A stretch of 64,000 bases of DNA from Aphelenchoides besseyi (Eukaryota > Nematoda > Chromadorea > Rhabditida > Aphelenchoididae): NCBI GenBank assembly GCA_024699855.1, contig JAMPIQ010000002.1, forward strand, positions 14,756,001 to 14,820,000. The letters run 5' to 3'. Every line of letters begins with the position of its first letter. The stretch's first letter is position 1. Under the pieces are notes generated by a model. That model was not told the DNA's origin. It saw only the letters and a program-made list of their open reading frames with translations, and ran no database searches. A program made the position numbers and the translations under genes. This document shows positions 35,794 to 50,462 of the stretch, piece by piece.

Positions 35794-38287
35794 TCACGTC
35801 TTCAAAAGAATATCGAAGTAGTTACCAAAAACGGTATTCCCATTGACTTTCTTTTCGAAATTGCCAACTTTCTCAACAACAAAAGGTTTAGAGATAAGAA
35901 CACACGTGAAGAACGTGGAGATGGCTAAAATTAGAGCTGAAATTTGAATGTCAAACACCTGAATCGGCTCATCGAATCCACTGCAAAACAAAAAACACAT
36001 CTCCGGTTATTACGAAAATTGACTTCGACATGAACCACGACTACAGATTTGATTACTAGAAAACAACTTCAAGGATCAAAAAAAGCACGTAAACACAAGA
36101 AATGAGGGAGAAATATCGTAAAGTAGACCGCAAACATTCTCGTCGTCCACAGCCGAAATCTTCGCTTCAAAATTTTAGCTAATTGATCAAGCGTTAACGC
36201 GACTTCCTCAAGAATAATAAACGAAACAAAAGCTTTCGATACCGATGTTTCAGTCGACCGTAAACATTCTTGTGGATGCAAACAACTGACGTAATGGTCA
36301 GTACAAAACTACATAGTCGGTTTTGTAGTTCGCTTTCTGGTTTTCGGTGTTCATTCGCACGTTTGTGGCTTCGTAATCTGTTCGCTCGGACTCCACGTCC
36401 TACAACCCTAGAACACAACGACATTTGATAGAAAGAATGTCGACCTTGTGGCCGAAAACAACGCGCTTTAAAGTCGGCATCTACGAGGCGATTAAAAACA
36501 AATGGAAGACGACACGGAAGCAAAAGGCAAAATCGCCGTGGAAACTTTTTAGGACCGAAACATCTTCGCGTGGACAATGACCGCTCTTTTCGTATGTAAA
36601 CATTGTCATTTATATTGTTCCAAAAAAGAAACATGTTCGTACGCTCCGGGCAAATGTCCTTGTAAGAACATTGTCGCTTAAAGAACTTCAACCTGAAAGT
36701 GATTTTACGCAAAACAAAGTCATTTCCAACTGACAAAACCCAACTTTATTACATCATTTTCTGAACTACGCCAATGGCTAATCCCGTTGTGTCGTCCTAT
36801 CGACCAAAAAACATCGAATCAACAAACTTTCGATTATTAGTAAATGGCTTCCAATCGGCTTCGGTTGTTCGAGATACACGTAAACCGAATACGAGAACTC
36901 TTTCATCTCCGAGTATGAAGTGGTAATCCGAATTCGGTTTTCTCGCACGTAATCACGAGAAGATTTACAGTTGTTTTCGAAGAACGGAAGAAGATGAATG
37001 ATCAGTAAATAAGATGTGAGTTGAATGAAAAGTTTATCAGACTCGTCGATCAACTTCCGAGTAACTTGAATTTGACGATTAATCAGCCTGTGTACTTCTA
37101 TCCCATCTATCAAGTTGTTATGTTGAACTTGAAGGTCATGTTCATTCAATCCAACCGTTGGCTATGCAATCTACATGCTGCTCGAAAATTCAAGCAGCCA
37201 AGAAATTGGCCAATTACCAGAATTCGTAGTGAGGAAGTGAATTTTAAAGAATATACAATTTGTTTGGCTCTGTTTCTGTGTTCACGAGCTATCATTCCGT
37301 TCGCTTTCGACTACCCGTGTTATGATTGCCAACTCAAGTGTTGAGATTTTCGAGCTTGTTTTCGATATAAACGCCGTAGGCTATGGAAAACGAATACAAC
37401 TCTTCGTTCTTAACAACAACAAACGGACGACAAACATGGGAATTGAATTCATTTAATTCGGGAATGAAAGAAAGACGTGAAGTCCGAGAACTTGGCCGTG
37501 AATCCCTGAAGAATTTTTCCGAATTTCAATGTAAATGAAGATGGAATAGTGCGCGATAGGCTTCAATGCGCAGTCGACGTTGGAGCAGACACAAATTAAA
37601 ATCACAGACGGAAAAGTAATTAGACAAATTAGAAGCCCAATACATAAGCAAAGTTCGATTTGCGGAAACTTTGATTGTTGGGCCAAAACACACGAACATG
37701 TTCGACGTCTTTCGAAGGTCAAATTAGCAATCAGATGGGTCACAAAAACAATTCGCAAAATACGGTAATAAGCTTCTTCTTCATGAAGACACTCACACCT
37801 TCCGAGTGACTGTCGTCGGCACTTTACTTACGATCATAAAATTTAGGTTCGAAAAGTGTGGTTTCCGAGAAACATACGAAAATCTCAGTTTGCATTTCAT
37901 TCGCAATTCGTCTGAAGAACGGCGCGAAAGACGATTACAGACAACCCAACTCGTCAAGAGCAACACGCATCTAACCAAGTTGCCGAGTTCGAACCTCAAT
38001 TCCCTGGAGACCGTCAAAAACAACCGCAGTGAATGTTCTTGGCGCGCAAAACGAATAAGAAGTTTGAATTTGCAACTAACAACTAGTGTACTGATAATCG
38101 AAAGTTCATTGTTTGTAGCAATAAATTTCACCGAATAGGTAGCTCCAGTAAGGATTGAAGATGTTCGGAGAATGCTAGAAAAGATATCCCGACTAATGCA
38201 CTTATCAAAATTTGCCCTTGAAGTTGACCGATTGAACTGAAAAGCCAGAGCAACTATAACGGAATCTGAAGGGTAAAAAGTTCGCAT
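35794..38287 (-). CDS. Possible multi-pass chemoreceptor-like gene (unresolved exons)
   Basis: Several minus-strand open segments follow each other in transcription order: 38287-37793, 37758-37453, 36281-36069 and about 35996-35794. They contain hydrophobic stretches that could be membrane helices (LCLCIGLLICLITFPSVIL; ISALILAISTFFTCVLI). The last is preceded by a clean TTTTGCAG acceptor and followed by a GTAACT donor. The pattern is reminiscent of gustatory-receptor-like chemoreceptors, whose last helix follows an F-D motif, but the usual TY...QF signature is absent. I could not join the segments in phase. A decayed receptor gene or chance hydrophobicity are alternatives. Confidence 0.25.
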
Positions 38288-38869
38288 TCGTGGATTGTTG
38301 TTGCAATTTATAGTCGGACACTTGGCCCTAAAAACGATATTTTATGATGGTAACATGTGGGTGTATTCGTATACAATCACTCTCCAGACAATAATCGCGA
38401 GTCCGAGCAATCGAGTGTTTGCTTCGACTCAACGAAACATCATCCACGTCCCAAAGTCTTCCGTTTTGATGTCACAAAGACACTTGTACGAGAGCACGCT
38501 CAAAGAACTGAATCTACGAGATGTTTGATTTGTAAGGAATTCTTTTACAATTAGCAAAAATCTCCTTCACAAGCACGAAATTTCATGCGCGAAAGTAATT
38601 TGTCTTAGTCGAGTGTCCGAAAGCAAAATGGCCGAATGTTTCCAATGCATAATCTTATTCATCTTCGAGTATTTCTTTTAGCATTGAATCTACGAAGCCA
38701 GAAGGTTGTTTAAGCTAATGAGCGTATGCAAATAAGTTTATAGTCGTTTAATACAGACCAGCAATTACATTCGTCAAATTATTTATTGAATATTAGGACG
38801 CCATTTAAATATTTGATACAGAGCCAAGGCATGACTTTGTGGTATTTTCTTGCGCAATAACCGAGCAAT
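38288..38869. other. Intergenic
   Basis: No supported exon. Contains the poly(A) signal of the ARF gene on the minus strand at 38782-38787. Confidence 0.4.
38782..38787 (-). terminator. Poly(A) signal of the ARF gene
   Basis: AATAAA on the minus strand, about 83 bases after the stop codon of the ARF gene, a normal distance for a short 3'UTR. Confidence 0.5.
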
Positions 38870-40674
<1,805 letters not shown>

Positions 40675-41314
40675 ATGAAGTCGTGGATTTACTCAACAGC
40701 CATCCTCTCGTTGATGTTAGTTGTAACGGCAACTGAAGAAGCATGTCCAGGTTGAGCTCGACTTTAGGATTTTGTATGAGCAGATCTTTTCAGTGTGCAC
40801 GAAGGTTTTAACGGATGTCATAGCCAAAATCCCATCAGACAAGAAAAGCGATCAGAATGCCATCGACAAAATCGTTCGATCTCATTGCAAAGATGCCAAA
40901 GGTAAAGAAAACAAACTGGTGAGTTGAATTGTTTCACTCGTTCATTCGTTCGTTGTTTCAGTGCTTCTACATTGGTGCGTTGCCCGAATCTGCCACTTCG
41001 ATTATGAACGAAGTAACTAAACCGCTTTCCTGGTCGATGCCTGCATCTAAAGTTTGCGAGAAGTTGAAATCAAAAGACGCTCAAATCTGTGAATTGAAGT
41101 TCGGTGAGTGAACTCGGACGTTGTAATAATCGAAATTGTCATTTCAGATAAGGGAGTCGATTGGAAAACGGTCGATCTTAAGAAACTCAAAGTAAAAGAT
41201 CTGAAGAAGATTCTAGAGGATTGGGGTGAAACGTGCAAAGGTTGTACGGAGAAAACCGAGTTCGTCGCCAAGATCAATGAGTTGAAGTCGAAATATGTGA
41301 AAGAAGAACTCTGA
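40675..41314 (+). CDS. manf-1: MANF, ER-resident neurotrophic factor
   Basis: Four exons, 40675-40750, 40794-40918, 40962-41103 and 41148-41314, encode 169 residues. The product has a signal peptide (about 1-20), a saposin-like N-terminal domain starting CPVC, and a SAP-like C-terminal domain ([14 protein letters not shown]) with the CXXC motif CKGC at 144-147. All eight family cysteines are present. The C-terminal KEEL is a KDEL-like ER retention signal. MANF binds the chaperone BiP/GRP78 and helps cells survive ER stress; it is also secreted and supports dopaminergic neurons. Length and exon phases are all as expected. Confidence 0.96.
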
Positions 41315-42655
41315 TCGAAACATTCACGAATCTTATTCTAACGTTTTTGTATCGTATGGTAATTGATTGTTTGTTGTTATGAATTTTTTGGGTAACTGAT
41401 TTCTGTGCAAACCAAAGAGCAAACTGGGTCTTTCAATTTGGTGTTATTGCTTTTTGGTTGTTTAGTGTCCTCAAAATGTTCGCGGTTATCATTCTTTCGG
41501 CATTGGTTTAGACGTAATGGTTTGAATCGTAGGTTTTCTAAACTATTCACCGATCTTTGCATTCGGACACTTGTTGTCCAATTAATTTATTTTTGTTTAT
41601 CAATAAACGACGGTAATTCGACGTTGACTTGGCAGCAGTGAGTAAATCAAGAGGAAACTCAATAGTGTGGTCGAAGATTTACGACCACGTATCGCATCGT
41701 ATTCCTTCTCGAAAGCACTCAAACCGAACAGTTCGGGTTCATTCATCTCAAGTCGATGAACTACGTGGTCGAAATGGGCGCGCGGCGGTTCGTTGGATTT
41801 TACGGGGGACCGCATAGTGGCATTTCTGGCCAACGGCAGTTTTCCCTCCTTCTTCGGACCGACCGCCCGAAGTTGTACGACGACGACCATTTTCGTGCTC
41901 TTCGGGTTTTTTTTTCTATCGCTGTGCGTTTTAGCGTTGGTACTTTTTTCTTTGGCTCGTCCCCAATGTCGTCGTCCATGTTTCGGCATTCGAAGCGACT
42001 TGTTTGGTCCACGAGGCTGATCGGGTTGGCGCGGCTTGTAGGCTCGTCGCCGTGTGCTTCAGGCGTTGAAGAGAGAGGGAGAGCGGATATTTCCGTAAAG
42101 TACTCAATTGGGCGTTTTCGTTCACTTTTTCCACCACGTTGCTCTTTTTCTACTTGTCCATCTTCTTGTTGCCGTCTATCCGTTTTTGTGTTTTACGATG
42201 CCACAAAGTGAGATGGGGGACACAAACTTTTTACGATTTTAATTTTGGGACAAAAAGTACGATTCCCGTGCGATTGTCTTCGTGTCCAGAAAGCAAAGTG
42301 ACAACCAAAAAGGCTTTTAAATTGCTCGAACAATTACGCAGTCTCTGGGTAATGACTTCAAAATCGTGCATTCAAGTTGTTCTGTTCTCTGTACTTTTTT
42401 CCATAACTCTGTGCTTGCATTAAGATGATTAGTTTTTGTTGACGCCTTAGACTCCTTTTGCAGCTTATAAGATGGCTAGTTTTCAATTAGGCTAAAAGCT
42501 GTTTATTCAGTTCTTGGTGTTCACGGTCATTGGACTCACGGCAAAGACATAAATGCGGAATGGTGATTTGAGAACGCATTTTGCCACAACTGTGGTGTCC
42601 ACGTCATCTCAACGGTTTGCCTTCGTGTCGATTGATCGTGTTGATTTGACACGCT
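41315..42655. other. Intergenic upstream of ELKS
   Basis: No supported exon. A minus-strand open frame at 41600-41989 (129 codons) lacks a recognisable family. The region should hold the ELKS promoter. Confidence 0.35.
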
Positions 42656-45600
42656 ATGCTGCCTTATAATGAACCGGGTACATCTACGAATAACACTGCC
42701 TATTCTCAATATCCGTCTGCCCAACATACCACTGGACATCATTCGAAATATTTGAACACTGCCCCGCAAACTCAACATCCAAATTTCGGACGATCCAAAC
42801 CGAACAATCTTACCGGCAGCGCTCTACGAGCTGGTACTGATAGGTTAGGTCATCTTGTTTTATATTGTTAACAATTGAGTTCTAGTCATTACTTACAACA
42901 ACAACGTAATTATCTGCCAAAATCTGTTCAACCACAGCATTACAAGAAGCGACCTCAACCACCGATGCAACCTTCTGAACTACATCAACGACGTATGGAC
43001 ACACTTCATTCGATGCGGTAACTTTTAACGATTGAAATGAACGAATGTAATTTTTTCAGTAAGCACCGATCACTTGATGGTTCCGTGTTTCTGAACGAGC
43101 TCGACAACCCAACAGCACAGCGAATACCTCCACCGCCATTATATGATAACGCGGAAATGAATCCACGCGATCCTTCTTTCAATCTTCCACACGCCGCTTA
43201 TGATACCAACTACGATCAGCAGTCATATCAACGTTCAAGAGCGTACGGTCAACCAGAAATGCAAGGTTATCCAATTAGATAGTGAGTTTTTAATCTTTTT
43301 GCTCCTCGGATTGTTTATTTAATTTTAGCGACGATATTTCACTCAACCCTCAACCACCGACCAAAATGATGCCACAGTTCGCAGACGATCTTGACTCGTT
43401 ACGTCGCGATAATATGGCGTTGAATCAGAAGCTGAACTACATGATGAACTCGATTCGCACGTTTTGGAGTCCCGAACTCAAACTCGAACGTCAACAACGC
43501 AAAGACGAAACAATGCGTTTAGCTGCTTTTCAAGACAAAGTCATGCAACAAGCTGCGGAGATTCAACAAATTCGGAATGAGTTGGATCGTCGCGAAAAAG
43601 AAATTGGGCAACTTCTTTCGGATACCGATTTGATGGACATGCAAGACGAGCTTCGACATCTGCGTAAACATCTCACTCCAACAACGAGCAGCGGAATATC
43701 GAGTTCACGACACGACGCGTTTCATCATCAGCCGACCTCTTCGCAACAACAAATTCAACCTCGAGATTACACCGAAAAGTCGTTGTCTGCTCACGAGATT
43801 CATACGCTAAAGATGAAAATGGAACGAAGCGAAATTGCATTGGCAGAAAAACAACGAGAGTTACAGAATGCAGAAATTAAGTAAATAGCTTTACTCTCTT
43901 CAGTATTCTCATCGGATAACCTTTGACTATAATTCGATAAACGTCAAAAATTTTCAGACTCAAAAACGCAGAAGAACAAAACAGTGAGTTGGAGAAACGT
44001 TTCGAAATCGTCAGTCGTTCGAATGCCACCAACGAGTCTCAACTCAAATTACTACAAGACGACTTGAATATGCTACGGTCGAAATTGGAGACTCGCAATC
44101 AACTAATCGAAGGAAAAGAAAAGACAATCAAGTTGCTCGAAAAGGATCTTGATCAACTTCGACAGCAAATCCAAGAAACTGGACAAGGCATTCAGGTGAT
44201 TTTTGAGGATTTCAGTCTTTAAATTGTAGTTCGCTTATCGTCTTGATAATTTTTCTGTTTAGACTCAAGATCACAGAAACAATCAATTACAAATTCGCGT
44301 TGACCAATTGGAAACACTGCTGCGTGAACGTGATGCCGATGTTGAACGTCTGAAACAACGACTATTACAACAGCCAAGTAGTCGAATCGAGCAGGAACTT
44401 CAGCAGCGTATTGAGAATCTGGAGATTGACAATCGCAAACTGTTGGAGACTATCGATACCGTGCGTAAAAGTGGCGACGCAGAAAAACAACAACAAGTGA
44501 GTTTGCTCATCATTCAAACTACTAACCGAACACAAAAACTTGTATTTAACTTGAACTCAATGCAAACTCACTAATCACGTAGTTGAACACCGTAGACAAG
44601 CACTTTTTCTAGCTACAAGCATTTCAAGAAGAAACTCGTCAACTTCAAAGGACTATTGAATCGCTTCAGAAGGAATTGTCGGACCGTCAAATCCTCTTAG
44701 CGTCGCAGAACGAAAAGATTTCTCAATTTGACAGTCAACTCAAAGCTCACAGAGTTGCGGAAATCGGTGGTGGCATTGATGAAAGTGGAATTGGAACAAC
44801 AACAGGAGTCTGTACACGTTCAAATCTTCCGATACAATCGACAAACTTATTGACCATGAGTAGTGGAGTAGACAAAGGAAAGCGAACAGGTGAGTATGAT
44901 GTTAGATGCTTCCAAATTTTTGCTTTTTTAGATTATTCGAACGAAACTTTACAAAAAGAATTGGAGGAAACACAAAAAGAAATCGGGCATTTGCTTCAGA
45001 AGATTCAAACGTTGGAACGAGAAAAACTGGTTCTACAAAACAAATGCAAAACCGGTGGTTATGATAACCCGTCCGGATTGGCTAATGGGAAATTAGAATC
45101 GTCTAGCAGTTTGAGAATAAAAGGTGAATCAAGTGCACTGAAAATGAGGTACCACCAATTATAATACACGATTTCACGATGCTCTTTTCAGAATCGATGA
45201 ACTCGAAGAAGCTCTTCGCGAGTCGGTTGGGATAACGGCTGAACGCGACAAACAAATCACTGAGCAAAAACTTCTCATTCAGAAAATTTCCAGCCAAGTA
45301 GCCGAAGCTTATCAAGATCCGAATCGTCGTTTAAGAGGCACAGGCAAAACTGATGCCGAACAGAAAGCTTGGGACGAAGAACGACAACGTTATCAACGCC
45401 AACTTGTAAACTTAAGGTACTATCTTCAATGTTTTCATTACGATTTGCAAATTTCAGAAAAGAGGTCACGATGGCGGCCATACGCGAAAAAGAAGCGTGT
45501 ATTCAGTTGTTGCAAGGACCTCCCGATTCAACCAAAGAGAAAATCGAGATTTTGGCGCGACAGAAAGAACAACTTCGCCATCGACTGTTAACTCAAAACA

Positions 45601-46005
45601 GTGAGTCCTATAGCACCGGTGAAAACGGTCCATATCTCGCGAATGTTTGGCTTGCCGCTCAACAACCGACAGTCGGGGATTACAGCAATTTGAATGCACC
45701 GAAAACATTTGGCAAAACAATCAGCAGCGGTCAACGCGTTCAACCTTCGTATAGCAATTATGTTCAAGGAACTGGTGCTGGAACAATTCAAAATGGTACG
45801 AGTTGTTCTAATCCATGTAAACTATTTATTTAGGAATCATGGCTGGAGCACCGACTTCTCAGGTTTCCATTTCAATTCCACCATACGGAAGTGTTCCTTC
45901 GGCGCCGGCATCGTTCACTTATGGCACTAAAGTGACGAATTTTGCACGACTAATGAATATGTTTTTTTTTAGATTGATAGTGCCGATGATGGAATTTGGG
46001 CCTAA
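42656..46005 (+). CDS. elks-1: ELKS/CAST/ERC presynaptic active-zone scaffold
   Basis: Twelve exons close in frame: 42656-42843, 42886-43017, 43060-43281, 43329-43880, 43958-44195, 44263-44496, 44613-44889, 44932-45148, 45192-45416, 45458-45795, 45834-45931 and 45973-46005. The product is about 917 residues. The N-terminal ~200 residues are Pro/Gln/Tyr-rich. Most of the rest is coiled coil. A diagnostic stretch near residue 688 (RIDELEEALRESVGITAER) matches the same block in vertebrate ERC1/2 almost residue for residue. The protein ends in GIWA, the conserved PDZ-binding tail that binds RIM. ELKS tethers vesicle-release machinery and calcium channels at synapses. The last exon is only 33 bases and carries the tail, so it is easily missed. 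Confidence 0.93.
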
Positions 46006-46050
46006 CGATTACCTGAAACTACTGAAACCTCACAATTTTGTAGACTTTTG

Positions 46051-46056
46051 AATAAA
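46051..46056 (+). terminator. Poly(A) signal of ELKS
   Basis: AATAAA 46 bases after the stop codon, in a T-rich context. Confidence 0.55.
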
Positions 46057-49000
46057 AATTTAATTCTGCTTTCTTCATATATTTTATTTGCTTAAATCAA
46101 GATTATGAGTATTTCAATTAACAAACCAGTCGATTCTGTCTTAAGCGATATGTGAGTGGAGAACGTTGATTACCTGGCGATCTTCAATTCTTAAAGTGCA
46201 TAAGCTTAACCCACTCACAATCTCTTAGAGAACCAGTGATTGTCACTCTCCTAATGACCTCAAAAACTCCTTCACGAAAAGGTATTCGACAGATTTACAT
46301 TTTTGAGGAATCCTCGATGTTAAGGATTTTAATTACTTAAGTTTTAAAGACGATGTTTCAGGTTTCGTATGAATTTTATAGCGTGATTTAAACAACCCAA
46401 ACTTTAAATTTCAGATGAAACACAAAAGTTCCATAGGTTAAACACACGCTCCAGTGTATGGGCTTGTCAAAAGATTCCAGTCCGGATATCATGGTGAACT
46501 ACAATTAAACTGCTGGCTTGCTTTGAAAGTTCAGTCAACTCAATACCTTTGCTGGGCATATGAGATGCTCAAGATTTCATAGTGGAAATTAGGTCAAGAC
46601 TTGACTTCTTTGAAAAACGAATCTTTTAATTTTAGAAAAAGCACTGATATTTTGCAAGCTCAACTTGCTTCCTCAGGTGTTTGGGGTCGTTGGAAGACAT
46701 CAATCCGGATATCGTGATGGAAGTGCAAACAAGCTGCTGGCTTCTCACGGAAGTTCCGCAGCCGACATCTGGCTTCGCCGAGATCCTTAGAGATTTGATC
46801 GTTTTATGCGACCTTTATTGTCCCTTCCCACGAATCCGGGAATCTTCATCGAAGAAGACGAATGAACCAGTTGCAAACCGAGAAATCGGAACTGTTGGTC
46901 ATTTCGAATAAGAAGTTCTATACCTACAATATTAACATCAGAGCTCTGCAGGACCATCTGCGTGTTCTTCTTGACGATGCAGATTCGTCGCGCACTGCTG
47001 CGGTTTACATCAATTCGAAGGAACTGTTGTATCTAATCGTTGAACAATCGGCAGACAAAGGAGTTCGTGTATCGAAACTCAAAGCCAAAGTTGTAGAGGC
47101 GCGTGAGGAAATTCTCTCGTCCTTCCATTCCTACTAATCTTTTGTCTACTTCTGTACTGATGATCGCGAAAATAAACTGATCACTAAGACTGTGAAGTTT
47201 ATCAGTAGAGCAGAAGGTCAAGGTTATTACTTTGTTCAGCTTATTCAAACTAACTTTAAACGAGCAGTTTTTGTGATTGAACCCTGTGGTTTTTACGATT
47301 TTGATGCTTTGATGGTGTGCTTCATTCGAAGAAGCAGGTTTGGGAGATCTGAGCGTCTCATTCTAATAGCACATGTTTTGTTCTCGCAGTTACTGATCAC
47401 TGGGTCAACAAGGATGAGAGTTGCTACTTGGACAACTTTCATTCATAACTAAAACACAAATTAAAAGAGACATTTAACTGTCAGAATCCAACGAATTCTT
47501 AGACTCAAAGACTTATGAAATATAGAATGGAACTCCAAACTCCAGAATCTCATCTATCCGAAATAAGCTCCTCTACGGTTGTTCAGATTCTTCACGTCTT
47601 CTGATCGCATTTTTCGATCTCTGCTTTGGTCTCAAATCCCTTAAGCACAGTGATGTGAGTTCAACTAAACCAACAACAACACGAGACGGCGATTCTGAGC
47701 GTTTACATGACCAGAAACACTATCATAATCTTCCTTATTTTTAGCTACAGATCTCAAGTCCGATTTCTACTGCTAATGAGCTGATTGATGTACAATTAAC
47801 AGTAATAATTGCAGTGATATTAAGTAGTTGTTCCTGCAAATTATAGCGATTGAGACCAACTAATATCGTTGTTGTAGTCGAATTCACAGGACTCAGTTTT
47901 GAGTATGTTTTCGATTCCAATTCTGCTCTCGATCAAGCTCAGCTGCCCAAACTCATAGAATTATAATCTTCTAAACTTATTAACTAGTATGTCAATTTAG
48001 AGCTCTCCATCACTAACAGGAAGAGCTGCACAAACTTTTGCAATTTTGAGCGATTTTTGACGGATTGTTCGGCTTTGAAGATCCTCACATTTCTCTCTCA
48101 TTTATGCGGTGGCTACAAGTTTGGACACGCTGAATAGCCAGACTTTTGGACTTTCTATCAATATAATATGACTACTAGTTGTTGCCAGAATCTCAGAGAC
48201 ACATCAATTGGCGTGATGGACGTGCTATACAAGGGAATGGGGGGTGTTGTGTATTTTAGCTCTCTGGCTGATTGGATTCCGCTGATATTCACAGGGTTTA
48301 GTGTTTATGAGTGGTAGTTTTTGTTCAGTTAATCACAAGCTTCTACAGTCACTAGTCCCCGAGTTGTAGTCAATGGAAGTTCACATTTTAAATATTACCT
48401 TTCGAGTTAAATCTGGATGTTGAAATCTTCGTTTGTTGTTATTTCACTTCACCTACATTATGAATAAGAGTTCAAGCAGTTAACAGTTGTATAGGCTAAC
48501 TGTTATCATGGTCTGATCAAAATCGTGCACTCGATTTTCAAGCTTCACCTTGACATAAAAATGTGAAAGAACAACGTAACAAGATCTACAAACAAATCAA
48601 AGAAGTAATTAACATCTACTCATAATCTTTGCGTACGACTACGTCGATGAACGTGAAATCTGTCGTTTAATGGGAATCTGTTGTTATTTTCTTGTGTACC
48701 AGATAATAATGCGGTTGAAATGATAAAAAAACAATCGATAATCTGACTTTAAAAGAGTCATAAACTAAAAAAATAAACTGAAAATTATGTCCAATAAAAT
48801 TAGCATCGACTACTAATCTACGGTCCAACTTCATATAAGAATGTGACCTGAAGCCAACAGATCAGTTGTTGTTGTAGTGGTAGATCTGACTGCGTTCAAA
48901 GGGACGCCGGCAATCTTCATGATCGAATTCAAATATCACCAACACCCGAGGGAAAGTCGGGAGATCAAGAAACAACCCGTCGGTCGTAAATAAATTCGCG

Positions 49001-49186
49001 ATCTTTTGTCTACCGAGAGATGTTGACCGCCTTCTGTTTCTATCACCATGGGCTAATGTGTCTATGACTGCGGGTATCGTCTTCGGCAGTCTTGATGGTA
49101 TCATTTGAAGAGTATATAAACCAGGGAAATGAGTCCAATCAGTCATTCTATCATCTTGTTTCCCTGCTCCTTTCCGAACAAACAGG
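46057..49186. other. Decayed accessory interval
   Basis: About 3 kb of AT-rich sequence between the last host gene and the transposon block. Two related segments lie at about 46435-46530 and 46660-46755 (both contain CCGGATATC and later CTGCTGGCTT), as if a unit was tandemly duplicated and one copy decayed. Open frames at 46681-46911 and 46862-47137 follow the better copy, but no family is recognised. The minus frame at 48862-49248 partly overlaps transposon terminal sequence. Confidence 0.35.
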
Positions 49187-49286
49187 GCGCTGTTGAAGTT
49201 TGATTGACATTGTCGACAATGTCCGATTGCTTCGACAACGTCAAACAATCAACTTGATTGTTGATTTTTTCTGTAAAAGTTCCCTT

Positions 49287-49990
49287 GGGTCTGTTGAAGC
49301 TTTTTTGACAATGTCGACAGTGATTTTTCTTTCTGTTGAAGTTTTCACGCGTGATTGTTTTTGAGTTTCTCTCTCATTTTTTGGGCTTTTTGATTCGTTT
49401 GCGCATATTCGATGTCTACTAGTGAGAGCGATTCAAATGATGAAGCCAAAGTTCGACCGTATATCTATCGTGAACGACAAATGATTACGGATTTCACTCA
49501 ATTTCGTGAGCGCTATCGCTTCACACCTCACGTTTTCTTTCGCCCGGCGCTGAAGATTTTGCCACTGGACCAAATGTAAGTTCTCTGTTGCCGGAACGTT
49601 CGAAAAGCCGTTTGCCACCAACTGAACCCAAAACTGCTCCCAATTTTCGTTTTTTTCGACCGTCGTTAGTTTACTCGAAAACAGTCCGAACAACGTTTTC
49701 TTTCACTCGAATACCGCATCCAAAAAGGCCAACTTCAAAACATGCTCCATTGCGTTGACAATAAGACTAGTAGATCAAATGGCGCGACGAACGCGCGCGC
49801 TTAACAAGCGAAGAAAGCCGAAGAAAACACAATCAATGCGATTGTGATTGTGCGATTAACGTCAAAAAAAGTGTCAAGCAATTGTGATTTTACTGTCGAA
49901 AAACTACAACAGGAAAAAGTCACTGTCGACATTGTCGGATTTTTCACAATCGAACATTGTCGACACTGTCAATAAAACTTCAATAGACCC
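49287..49990. mobile_element. Degraded PIF/Harbinger-like DNA transposon
   Basis: The ends are inverted repeats of about 36 bases, with around five mismatches (GGGTCTGTTGAAGC on the left, the complement of GGGTCTATTGAAG on the right), and contain palindromic GACAATGTCGAC units. Inside, the minus strand (about 49740-49433) encodes a Myb/SANT or zeste-type DNA-binding domain (FLDAVFE, NENWEQFW, QWQNLQRRAKEN) with one in-frame TGA. The plus strand (49412-49579) reads like the N-terminus of a Harbinger transposase and ends in a GTAAGT donor; the two frames overlap, so both cannot be fully real. A transposase plus a Myb-like gene is the standard PIF/Harbinger pair. At 704 bases this is a non-autonomous remnant. 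No clear target duplication was found. A further end-like copy lies at about 49190-49240. Confidence 0.55.
49433..49740 (-). pseudogene. Myb/SANT-like transposon accessory protein remnant
   Basis: An open frame with a single TGA near 49708 resembles the zeste/MADF-type DNA-binding domain that accompanies Harbinger transposases: aromatic residues W, F, W at helix-like spacing and a final RRAKEN. It would bind the element's terminal repeats. The stop and the short length mark it as non-functional. Confidence 0.45.
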
Positions 49991-50126
49991 CAGGTTCGTC
50001 TTTTGAATTTTATCGCAGTTCAAAGTAGGATTTAAGAGGCAAACAAATCATCAAAGGCAGTCTTCATTGTGAAGCAAGTGATTTTGGCGGTGTGTTTTTT
50101 CTTTTGTTAATTTGGGTCTAATTGTC

Positions 50127-50462
50127 GTTTAAGGCGAGAAAAGGTAACTCGACCTTTCCTATCTTTTTTTTAACTCCGTCCATCCTTCGACCGATCGCTC
50201 CGTTTCTTTTTCAATGCCTTTATATTTTTGCTCCTCGCTCCTCTCGGCTGGGCTCTCCGTCGACTACTGTAACTCCTTTTTTTCCGAATCGTTTCTGTGC
50301 AGCCTATCGTTTGCCTCTTCTCCGTTTTTTCGTGTTTCGTTTGCAATTTGTTTCGGTTTATTAACCCAAGTTTAGGATTCAATAAACTCTCGACCAATAA
50401 TTTGGATTTACGTTCATTTGTCAACAAGCGTCCGAAAGAAGGTCTTTTTGGAGCGCGGCATA
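50127..50462 (+). repeat. LTR-like repeat, copy A
   Basis: The segment begins with GGCGAGAAAAGGTAACTC and includes a GGTTTATTAACCCAAG block followed by AATAAACTCTCGACCAAT and a TTTTTGGAGCGCG end. The same ordered blocks recur at 59785-60965. The AATAAA and length suggest the R/U5 part of an LTR or a similar dispersed repeat. The parent element is unknown. Confidence 0.5.

Noticed and set aside
36194..36736. 180-codon minus-strand open frame
   Set aside because: Arg/Leu/Phe-rich composition without a motif. It overlaps another frame at its 3' end and has no clear splice partners.
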